Below, piece by piece: positions 56,947 through 64,000 of a stretch of 64,000 nt of DNA; position 1 is the first letter of the stretch, and the number at the start of each line of letters is the position of its first letter. The stretch spans positions 372,001-436,000 of the forward strand of contig NZ_OY761553.1 of the NCBI RefSeq assembly GCF_963664735.1, in the 5' to 3' direction. The position numbers and the translations under genes were made by a program. The DNA is from an uncultured Cohaesibacter sp. GTDB lineage: Bacteria; Pseudomonadota; Alphaproteobacteria; Rhizobiales; Cohaesibacteraceae. The notes below the pieces were generated by a model. It was not told the origin of the DNA, did no database searches, and saw nothing but the letters and a program-made list of their open reading frames with translations.

Positions 56947-57951
56947 TCAAATCTTTACTTCGTTGGCCAGCTTGAGAGCGGCGATCAGACTTGACGGATT
57001 CGCAATGCCCTTGGTGGCGATATCCAGCGCAGTGCCGTGGTCTGGCGATGTGCGCATGAATGGTAGTCCCAGAGTGACGTTTACCGTCTCGTCAAATGCG
57101 ATGGTCTTGACCGGAATGAGAGCCTGATCGTGATACATCGCAAGCGCGACGTCGTATTTCTTGCGGGCGTTTTTGTTGAACATGGTATCGGCAGGATGCG
57201 GACCTGTGACCTTGTAACCTTCGTCCTGAAGCTTCTTGATCACCGGAGCGATGATCTTTGCATCCTCCTTGCCCATCGCGCCGCTTTCACCTGCGTGTGG
57301 GTTGAGGCCGGCAATGGCAATCTTGGGCTTTTCAATGCCGAAGCGCTCTTGTAAGTCATGAATCGCCGTGCGAGCAATGCTTTCAAGCAATTCAGCCGTG
57401 AGCACTTTTGCCACTTGATTGATGGCGATATGCCCGGTAACCGGGATCGTCCGTAACTCAGGACCTGCCAGCATCATGACTGGCTGGATTTTCTGGCCCG
57501 TATGCTGTTCGGCAAGGGCGCCCAGAAATTCGGTATGTCCGGGATGCTTGAAGCCATATGCGTACAGATTATGCTTTTGAATCGGTAGCGTGACAATCGC
57601 TTTTGCCTGATCGGTGAGAACGGCATTTGTTGCCTTTTCTATCGACTCGATAACGCCCGGCGCGTTGTCGACTTCCAACTCGCCCGGATTGTCACTCAGC
57701 TTGTTTTCCAACGGAATGACTGGCAGAGTCATTGGAAAGGCATCAAAGACCTCTTCGGGCTTGCAAATACGGATTGGCACAGTCAGGCCGAACAAGCGGG
57801 CGCGACGCTCCAGTAACTCAGGGTCTCCGTAAACGACAAAGGGATTGATTCCTTCTTTCTCGCTCGATAGCCATGCCTTGAGTATAAGTTCAGGGCCAAT
57901 CCCAGCAGGTTCGCCGATAGATAAAGCCAAGATATCTCTTTTGGAAGCCAT
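56947..57951 (-). CDS. pdxA: 4-hydroxythreonine-4-phosphate dehydrogenase PdxA
   Basis: 334 residues. PdxA family: ALSIGEPAGIGPELILKAWL, metal and substrate histidines in GFKHPGHTEFLGALAEQHTG and VTGHIAINQVAKVL, PHAGESGAMGKEDAKIIAPV, GPHPADTMF and VALAMYHDQALIPVKTIAFD. NAD-dependent oxidation in the DXP-dependent pyridoxal phosphate pathway. The N-terminus from ATG 57951 (MASKRDILALSIG) is natural. Position between surA and rsmA is conserved. Confidence 0.96.
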   Translation of the reverse strand: MASKRDILALSIGEPAGIGPELILKAWLSSEKEGINPFVVYGDPELLERRARLFGLTVPIRICKPEEVFDAFPMTLPVIPLENKLSDNPGELEVDNAPGVIESIEKATNAVLTDQAKAIVTLPIQKHNLYAYGFKHPGHTEFLGALAEQHTGQKIQPVMMLAGPELRTIPVTGHIAINQVAKVLTAELLESIARTAIHDLQERFGIEKPKIAIAGLNPHAGESGAMGKEDAKIIAPVIKKLQDEGYKVTGPHPADTMFNKNARKKYDVALAMYHDQALIPVKTIAFDETVNVTLGLPFMRTSPDHGTALDIATKGIANPSSLIAALKLANEVKI

Positions 57952-58080
57952 AGATTTTGTCCGGATTCTGAGGTTTTAAATAGATAATGTCCCTAGGGCT
58001 TTGGACCCTGGGGACTAAATTTCTGACATATGTATCGGTATTTTTCCATACCAAAGCACACAAATATACGAAAGTGCAGC

Positions 58081-59025
58081 TTAGCGTTTATCAATCACAG
58101 CGGTTGCACGCAATTCGGAGAGATATTGGCGTTCGATCATCTCGCTCTTTTCGCTGCGCAATTTGTTCTGGATTTCATCGCGCATGGTCATCTGTTTGCC
58201 CAAATCCTTTTTGCTGCACACCGCGATCATTTCAAAACCTTCCGGCAATGAAACCGGAGGAGTAAGCTTGTTTACAGCCGTTTCGCGCAGACGCTTTTGC
58301 AGCTCTTTTGGCAGATCAACAGAAGATTTGCGGCCGATATGCTCGATTGCAACATCCTTAAGGGTTCTGGCGACCTCAAGGTCCTTGGTGCAAGAGGAAA
58401 AACTTGAGCGGAAGCGCTTTGCTTCACTCATTCGCTGATTTTTCTCAGCATTTGAGGCTTTTTTGCGCGTTACGAACAAGACGCGGGTAAGGTCGAATTC
58501 AACGGCATCTTCAACTTCGTCTTTGTTTTTACTCTTATCGTTCAGCAACTGATAGATCTCGCTTTCGTCCACACGAACTGTAGCGTTTGATCTTGCCCGG
58601 ACAAGATCACGCCATGAAAGCTCAACTTTCAGCCATTCTTGTAAGGTCTCGGAGTTAACACCAGCACTTTTGAAAATGGAAAACAGGCGCTTCTTGTCCA
58701 TTTTGCTATTAAGGGCCATATTGTTGATGGCGCTATCAATTTCGCTATCAGTCGCAGTCATGTTCCTGCGTCTTGCTTCGAACAGCTTCAGCTTGTCGTC
58801 AATCAGAATGTTGAGGGCCGCCGTGGTGCCAATACTGCGCCGACCTCCCGAGAGGAGACGTACAAGGCGCTGACGCTGGGCAACATCAAAGTCCGTTATT
58901 ACCGCACCATTGACGATAGCCTTGATCTTGCTGGCCTGTGCACTTTGCATTGGAGCGCTTGCAAACAGCATAAACAGAGCAATGGCGAGAATAGACAGTG
59001 TCTTCTTCAGTTGTTCTTGTTTCAT
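58081..59025 (-). CDS. SurA-like periplasmic chaperone (reduced)
   Basis: 314 residues from ATG 59025 (MKQEQLKKTLSILAIALFML); two further ATGs just upstream (59040, 59037). Signal peptide to about residue 31 (SAPMQSAQA). The SurA N-terminal domain has IKAIVNGAVITDFDVAQRQR and LNILIDDKLKLFEARRRNMT. The region where a parvulin domain should be (VEFDLTRVLFVTRKKASNAE to about residue 280) is short and divergent, with the CSK of AVCSKKDLGK. SurA escorts outer-membrane proteins; only one weak isomerase-like domain remains, so chaperone action is likely but isomerase action is doubtful. Between lptD and pdxA as in relatives. Confidence 0.85.
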   Translation of the reverse strand: MKQEQLKKTLSILAIALFMLFASAPMQSAQASKIKAIVNGAVITDFDVAQRQRLVRLLSGGRRSIGTTAALNILIDDKLKLFEARRRNMTATDSEIDSAINNMALNSKMDKKRLFSIFKSAGVNSETLQEWLKVELSWRDLVRARSNATVRVDESEIYQLLNDKSKNKDEVEDAVEFDLTRVLFVTRKKASNAEKNQRMSEAKRFRSSFSSCTKDLEVARTLKDVAIEHIGRKSSVDLPKELQKRLRETAVNKLTPPVSLPEGFEMIAVCSKKDLGKQMTMRDEIQNKLRSEKSEMIERQYLSELRATAVIDKR

Positions 59026-59174
59026 CAAATGGCTCATCATGGTGCTTCTAAAGGTATCCGGAGCATAGTTGGTCTGATCTATATGGCAAATAAACCCAAC
59101 TATGCTTCGCTTAACAGTGTTTTGAGGCTAGTATGCAATAAAATACGGCTAACTGAAGACGTGTCTTAAATTTC

Positions 59175-61508
59175 CTAGTCGGAATCGTCGGAATAGCTTA
59201 TCTGACCATCTGCGAGCGATTTGAAATTAAAGCGCAGCATGACGGTTTCATCACTTGTGGTATCCGAATAACTTTCGCGTGTCTGGGAATATTTGAGACT
59301 TACTGCGAAGCACTCATCCTCGTATTTCAGTTTCAAAGAGCCACTTACAAGGCCTCGATTCGAGATGTCATATTGGCTTGATCCGCCAACTGACCAATAG
59401 TCGGCAAATTTGATTGTCGCCGAGGTCGATATTTCCTGTCGAACCGTGTTGATGCCTGCAGACGGTCTGCGATCCGCATAGGCGTAACCAATGGAGCCTG
59501 TGTAGCGATCATAGGTACCTGAGGCCGTAACAGAGGCGTATTTCATCTCGGCTGTATCTGAATCAAATCGTCCATGTGCGACGGCAGAAATGCCAAGGTT
59601 GGTGTTCACGCCAACGCGCCCGACATAGTCTGAACGCACTTTGTCAAGACCGCTATCCAAACCTGTTTTCGTCAAGTCACTGGCGGAGAAAGAGTTTTTC
59701 CCAGCAAGCTGGAACGAACGGCCAGCCAGAGCATTGACGGACCAGCCATTGGCCATTTGCATGCGATATTGGAAGCCGATGTTGGCGCGTGTACCACCCT
59801 CGATGCGGTCATATCCAGAAAACTTGTCCGGATCGAACAGAATAGAGTCGTCAAAAATCAGGCTCTGCGCATCATCGTTCGGCACTTCTCCGATCAAGGT
59901 TTCGTCCGGTCGTACAACGACCTGAGCGATTGGCTCGATAATATGAGACGTAGAGCCGCTGGAAACCAGAATCGGCAAGCGATAGTCAATGCCGACCGTG
60001 GGCATTCCGCGCAGGGCGATGTTTTCATCGACCAGTGCTGCAGGTGCGCCAGACTTGCTCGGCATCCAATAGAAATCGCCTCTCAAAGAGGAGAATGGCG
60101 TAATGACCTGTCCGCCAGGAGCGATAAACTTGCGCTTCCAACTGGCTTCGACGCTGGTTCTGTTATAAGAGCCGCTCACGCCGTCCGTTCTTGTTACGCC
60201 GCCAATTGTTGTCTGGCGTTCCTTGTTGCGGGTGATCGATGTTGAGTTGACCTTAACCCGGCCTTCGCCGCCCAGTATCGGTTCTTTGGAATAGGCACTA
60301 TAGTCGATAGACGGGTGCACGACTGCCTGTTCTGACTGATTAAGGCTGTCGGTCAGAATGTTGTAGTAGTTGGCGCGTGCGTCGAAATAGTTCCGATCAC
60401 CCTGTCCAATGAGATAGACGGTTGACAGTATGTCTTCATCTTCGTCGGTCAGATCATAATCGCGCAAGAAGAGTTTGTCGGTAAAGAGAGAAACGTCCCA
60501 GCCGAATTTCCACTTCTTGGAAATGTTGAGCTCTCCGGCGCTTTGCAGCGAGCCACGGAATTCTCTGTCGCCACTTGTTCCGGCAAAGGCATCCTGATCT
60601 TGTTGTGAGATGCCCGCTACCCGCACATTGTAGGTGCCGATGCCAAGATGCTGCCGCCAGGTCGCGTTTCCCAGAAAGCCCTGCTTGGCATAGTAAGTTG
60701 GCGAGAAAGTAATGTCGTAGCTATCGGACGGTGCCCAGAAATAACTCGGCGTCGCATAGGTTCCCAATTTGCTGTCGAGGCCGCCGCGTGGAGCCAACAG
60801 ACCTGAGCTGCGTTTGCGCGAAGGGTCCGGATGGGCCAGATACGGGGTATAGAGAAGAGGGACACCCATAAATTCGAATTTGGCAGCCTTGTAATAGACC
60901 ATCTTGTCTTTGGAGTTATAGATGATCCGGGATGCCTTTATTTGCCAAAGCGGTGATTTTTGCGGATTCTCGCGGCAAGGTTCACAAGTGGTGTAAACGC
61001 CCTTGTCAAAGATGGTGATGTCATCATCGCGGCGCTCGGCTTTGCTGGCGGCAAAGCGGGCCTTCTCTGGGGTTTGAACACGCAAAGAGCGCACAAAGCC
61101 GGTACGGAAATCTTCCGTGATATCGGTATAATTCGCGGTGAGAACGTTACCGCCAGGCTCTGTTATGCGTACATTGCCTTCAGCAATCAGGCGCGCGGAC
61201 TTCTGGTCATAGGTGACCTTGTCTGCTTGCAGGGTATATTCGCCGTAGTAGATCTGAACATTGCCAACGGCTGAAACGCGCTCGTTGTCATAGTCGTAGA
61301 CCATCTGGTCTGCTTCAACGAGCATAGGAGTCTTGTCATCTGGCTTGTTGAGCTTGATGTTTGAAGCAAGATCTTGAGCCGAGACAGAGGCCACCATAGA
61401 TGGAGCAATAAAAAGGACAGACGCAAGCAGAGCCGCACGCAGACATGCAACATTGTCTGCGCGTGGTAAAATCGAATTCCAATATGCGGTCTGGACGGTA
61501 CGACGCAT
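59175..61508 (-). CDS. lptD: LPS assembly outer-membrane protein LptD
   Basis: 777 residues from ATG 61508 (MRRTVQTAYWNSILPRADN), with GGAGGA upstream inside the end of lptG. Signal peptide to about residue 45. An N-terminal OstA/beta-jellyroll domain has PMLVEADQMVYDYDNERVSA, VQIYYGEYTLQADKVTYDQK and ARLIAEGNVRITEPGGN. The conserved alphaproteobacterial CEPCRENPQKSPLWQIKA follows, then the large C-terminal beta-barrel with YAKQGFLGNATWRQHLG type strands. It forms with LptE the final pore that places lipopolysaccharide in the outer leaflet. The frame extends upstream to 61577 without similarity. Confidence 0.95.
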   Translation of the reverse strand: MRRTVQTAYWNSILPRADNVACLRAALLASVLFIAPSMVASVSAQDLASNIKLNKPDDKTPMLVEADQMVYDYDNERVSAVGNVQIYYGEYTLQADKVTYDQKSARLIAEGNVRITEPGGNVLTANYTDITEDFRTGFVRSLRVQTPEKARFAASKAERRDDDITIFDKGVYTTCEPCRENPQKSPLWQIKASRIIYNSKDKMVYYKAAKFEFMGVPLLYTPYLAHPDPSRKRSSGLLAPRGGLDSKLGTYATPSYFWAPSDSYDITFSPTYYAKQGFLGNATWRQHLGIGTYNVRVAGISQQDQDAFAGTSGDREFRGSLQSAGELNISKKWKFGWDVSLFTDKLFLRDYDLTDEDEDILSTVYLIGQGDRNYFDARANYYNILTDSLNQSEQAVVHPSIDYSAYSKEPILGGEGRVKVNSTSITRNKERQTTIGGVTRTDGVSGSYNRTSVEASWKRKFIAPGGQVITPFSSLRGDFYWMPSKSGAPAALVDENIALRGMPTVGIDYRLPILVSSGSTSHIIEPIAQVVVRPDETLIGEVPNDDAQSLIFDDSILFDPDKFSGYDRIEGGTRANIGFQYRMQMANGWSVNALAGRSFQLAGKNSFSASDLTKTGLDSGLDKVRSDYVGRVGVNTNLGISAVAHGRFDSDTAEMKYASVTASGTYDRYTGSIGYAYADRRPSAGINTVRQEISTSATIKFADYWSVGGSSQYDISNRGLVSGSLKLKYEDECFAVSLKYSQTRESYSDTTSDETVMLRFNFKSLADGQISYSDDSD

Positions 61509-61510
61509 AC

Positions 61511-62602
61511 TTATCCGTCCTCCTGATATAATAAAATTGCAAAACCCATCAAGGAAGCCACAATCGCTGGAAGCCAAGCTGACAGAATTGGGTTAACCAA
61601 CCCTGTATTTCCTAAATCTTTAGCTAATTCTGTTACTACATAAAGCACGAAGCCAGCAATAACACCACCCAGAATCATCTTTCCCACATTTCCAAACCGA
61701 AAAATTTTTAGTGATACGGTGGCTGCGATGAGAACCATGGCTGCCAAAAGCAGTGGACGGGCCAAAAGAGTTTGAAATCGCAAGCGATATTTGTAAGCAG
61801 GAAGGCCTGCTCGGCTTGCTTGATCGATTATGTTCGGAAGCTCCCAAAACGGAACTGAGTCGGGCTCGGCAATGGTTTCGCTGGCTTCGGCCGGGGTAAG
61901 ATGCGTACTGACGAAATAGGTGTCGTAGTGGCGTGGTGCAGCGGAGGCAGAACTGACGAGCACATCGCTCAAATGCCAGTAGCCATTTTCCAGCTCAGCT
62001 GATCTGGCGTCGACCCTTTCAAGAAATTTGCCGTCAGAATCATAGGAGAAAACGGTTACACCTCCCAGCTGGCGTCCCTGATCAAAGCTGGTTTTGGCTT
62101 TCAGGATCGAGTCGCCGTCTTCGCCCTTTTGCTGCACCCATCCTTGACTGGTTTGTTGGCCACTGCTGGAAAAATTCGCGCCGAACACGCTGGCATCAAT
62201 TTCCAGAGACTTTTCCTTCAGGATCGCCACAGCCGGATTATAGAGCGTTGTTGTGACAACGCCCAATGCCAATGCAACGAAAAGGGCCGGGCTGACAAAT
62301 TGCCATGCGGACATACCTGAAGCGCGAACGATGACAAGTTCAAGGCGCCGAGACAGGCTAAGGAAGGCTGCGATAGAGCCGAAAAGCGTTGCGAAAGGCA
62401 GTATGCGCTCTGCCAGTTCGGGAACGCGATAAAGGGACATGAGAAACAGCGTGAAGGCGTCTGCATTTTCCTTGTTGCTGCCGCGTCGGATCAACTCGAC
62501 ATAGTCAACGAGCAGGATGAGCAGGAAACAGCCCAGAAAAATAGTCAGTATGGTCAGGAGAAACCGTTTCGCAAAATAACGGAAGATAATATTTGGCAGC
62601 AT
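61511..62602 (-). CDS. lptG: LPS export ABC permease LptG
   Basis: 363 residues, LptF/LptG family: N-terminal MLPNIIFRYFAKRFLLTILT, then YVELIRRGSNKENADAFTLF, an inner-membrane pair of helices, a periplasmic beta-jellyroll middle (GWVQQKGEDGDSILKAKTSF, ENGYWHLSDVLVSS), and C-terminal helices (LLAAMVLIAATVSLKIFRFG, GGVIAGFVLYVVTEL). With LptF and LptB it extracts LPS from the inner membrane. Two bases separate its stop from lptD ATG; 9 bases lie between lptF and this gene. Tight operon. Confidence 0.95.
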   Translation of the reverse strand: MLPNIIFRYFAKRFLLTILTIFLGCFLLILLVDYVELIRRGSNKENADAFTLFLMSLYRVPELAERILPFATLFGSIAAFLSLSRRLELVIVRASGMSAWQFVSPALFVALALGVVTTTLYNPAVAILKEKSLEIDASVFGANFSSSGQQTSQGWVQQKGEDGDSILKAKTSFDQGRQLGGVTVFSYDSDGKFLERVDARSAELENGYWHLSDVLVSSASAAPRHYDTYFVSTHLTPAEASETIAEPDSVPFWELPNIIDQASRAGLPAYKYRLRFQTLLARPLLLAAMVLIAATVSLKIFRFGNVGKMILGGVIAGFVLYVVTELAKDLGNTGLVNPILSAWLPAIVASLMGFAILLYQEDG

Positions 62603-62611
62603 CTCTTGGCT

Positions 62612-63847
62612 CTAAAAACTGGTGCTAGGTTTCTGCTTGCCCAGCAGTTTTCTGACCATATGCAAAAAGCGATCGTTAAACAACTCAATTATCCGAATTA
62701 GGTTGTCCATGGCTGTTAGGCGGCGCCCACTAAGGACTATCCATAGTCCCATCAGAATGGACGTAATCGGAATGGCATACATGAAGATAACCGCTACCGG
62801 GGAGTTGATCGCCAGACTTGTTGCTCCAAAGCCAGCGAGGCGAAGGCCAGCCACCAGCAGAACAGCAACGAAAATGGCACTGCTTCTTCTTTCGCGTGTC
62901 GTTCTGACCTGCGCTAGAAAGGCGGCGACAATGCTTGCAAAGACCAGATTGTAAAGTGGGTTGGTAAAGCGGTCATGTAGTTCTGAACGCGCCGCTCCAG
63001 GGTGTCGGGCGATTGCAGGAAGGTCCTTGTCGCCATGGATCAGGGCACTGGTCGGCATTTCGCGGGGTTTGAAATAGCGAGGTTGATCGATGTCTGTTCC
63101 GGTGAATTTGGAAAGATCGATTGCGTAGCTGTCGAAATTGACAATGTTTACGGCGGCAACATTCGGATCAGTCTTCGCCGGCTCGCCGTCGCCCGTGCTT
63201 TTTAGCTGCTGTTGCTGGATAGTGCCTTTTTCCATGCGCAAAAATGTGCCTTTGTCGGTTTCAATGATTTGCGCAATTTCGGAAGAGTAGACGATGTGTT
63301 TGAGTGGGTCGCGCTCGTCGGAGAGGAAGAGGCCTCGCATAATGCCGTTTGGCTCCCTCTTCTGAATATGAAAGGTCATGCCATCCTCGATTTCAGAGAA
63401 AATACCTTCCTTGACGATGTTGGCGACCAGATCCGCGCGCACCTGAGTGATGAAGCCGCGCAATGAACCAAGTGCATGGGGCGCTGCATAAAGGCTCAGG
63501 AAACCTCCCATGAGGGTTGCAACCAATCCCAGCACGATAATCGGTTTGACAACGACCCAAGGCGGAGCACTTGCCGCGTTTATCACGACCAGCTCGCTAT
63601 CTGCATTCAGGCCGTTCAGGGTAATGGCCGCAGCGATGAGCACAGCAAAAGGCGCGATCACCATGATGAGGGTCGGAAGAACGAGGGATGTCATTGAGAA
63701 AAAGATAAGAAGGGTCTGACCTTTGGCCGTAACCAGATCCATGTCCCGCAGCGCTTGTGTCAGCCACACAATGGCAGTCAGGGCTGTGACTGCCATGAGA
63801 AAGGCTATTGCCGCTCGCATGAATATGTATCGTTCGATCAGCTTCAT
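62612..63847 (-). CDS. lptF: LPS export ABC permease LptF
   Basis: 411 residues, LptF/LptG family: MKLIERYIFMRAAIAFLMAV at the N-terminus, MDLVTAKGQTLLIFFSMTSL, LPTLIMVIAPFAVLIAAAIT and NADSELVVINAASAPPWVVV (cytoplasmic coupling region). A periplasmic jellyroll-type middle (GMTFHIQKREPNGIMRGLFL, DERDPLKHIVYSSE) and C-terminal helices (LLVAGLRLAGFGATSLAINS) follow. It works with LptG. First gene of the operon, ATG 63847. The tail AMDNLIRIIELFNDRFLHMV is predicted to be amphipathic. Confidence 0.94.
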   Translation of the reverse strand: MKLIERYIFMRAAIAFLMAVTALTAIVWLTQALRDMDLVTAKGQTLLIFFSMTSLVLPTLIMVIAPFAVLIAAAITLNGLNADSELVVINAASAPPWVVVKPIIVLGLVATLMGGFLSLYAAPHALGSLRGFITQVRADLVANIVKEGIFSEIEDGMTFHIQKREPNGIMRGLFLSDERDPLKHIVYSSEIAQIIETDKGTFLRMEKGTIQQQQLKSTGDGEPAKTDPNVAAVNIVNFDSYAIDLSKFTGTDIDQPRYFKPREMPTSALIHGDKDLPAIARHPGAARSELHDRFTNPLYNLVFASIVAAFLAQVRTTRERRSSAIFVAVLLVAGLRLAGFGATSLAINSPVAVIFMYAIPITSILMGLWIVLSGRRLTAMDNLIRIIELFNDRFLHMVRKLLGKQKPSTSF

Positions 63848-64000
63848 GAAATCTGTTCTAGAGCCTTGGTTACTTTTTTCTTATCGATTGAATGTGGTTG
63901 ATATATGGCTGGCGTAATTGCTGCTGGCAAGCTTTTTTGCTGTGGCTTACCTGTGTGAAGGAAAACTATTTTCTCTAAAGCACCTATTCCACTCGTAATT
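63848..64000. other. Upstream region of lptF to window end
   Basis: About 150 bases up to the window edge without a recognisable gene. In related genomes pepA is often divergent here; that gene would start beyond the window. The region probably holds the lptF promoter. Confidence 0.3.

Overview
The window has two compositionally different parts. Positions 1 to about 4,610 are AT-rich, with small, tightly packed genes that resemble a gammaproteobacterium of the Vibrionaceae type. From about 4,680 to the end the sequence is of medium GC. Its gene set and gene order are those of an alphaproteobacterium, probably Hyphomicrobiales and perhaps a marine genus such as Cohaesibacter; the genus is a guess. 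Evidence for the alphaproteobacterial call includes DUF2865, a class II DAHP synthase, citramalate synthase, the runs lptF-lptG-lptD-surA-pdxA-rsmA and fabD-fabG-acpP-fabF-mltG-yicC-gmk, and rpsF-rpsR-DUF2232-rplI followed further on by dnaB-alr-radA-cvpA-purF. I see no transposase, integrase, tRNA or long repeat at the boundary, so it may be an assembly or library chimera rather than a transfer event.

Layout of the first part: a LysR-type regulator cut by the window edge is divergent from a small operon. The operon encodes a secreted metallo-beta-lactamase-fold protein with a broken metal motif, a MoaF/lipocalin-like protein, a GNAT acetyltransferase and a Bcr/CflA-type drug exporter interrupted by a frameshift. 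Two small ORFs follow before the junction.

Layout of the second part. 4.7-8.0 kb: Lrp/AsnC regulator divergent from DUF2000, two L,D-transpeptidases, and a DksA/TraR-like protein. 8.3-18.8 kb: YfgM-like protein, bamB, der, aroG (class II), nadE, gltX, DUF2865 and a flavin reductase. 18.9-25 kb: SulP transporter, CreA, the pabB-pabA-pabC folate operon and an ArsR regulator with the two cysteines typical of persulfide sensors. 25.6-35 kb: cysS, cimA, rarD, a YdcZ-like membrane protein, a LysM protein, and a cysteine-rich ArsR next to an Atm1-type ABC exporter. 35-47.4 kb: SDR, purF, cvpA, radA, alr, dnaB, GntR, DoxX, rplI, DUF2232, rpsR and rpsF. 48-56 kb: fatty-acid synthesis, mltG, a hypothetical protein, yicC and gmk. 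56-63.8 kb: rsmA, pdxA, surA-like, lptD, lptG and lptF.

Most of the second part is core housekeeping: envelope biogenesis (BamB, LptDFG, SurA-like, MltG, L,D-transpeptidases), fatty-acid initiation and elongation, translation, and purine, folate, aromatic and NAD synthesis. Convergent genes are separated by clear hairpin terminators. I found no CRISPR array, prophage, insertion sequence, rRNA or tRNA, and no convincing new multi-gene system. The most useful leads are the composition break near 4.65 kb, the metal-motif-less MBL protein, and the two ArsR regulators.
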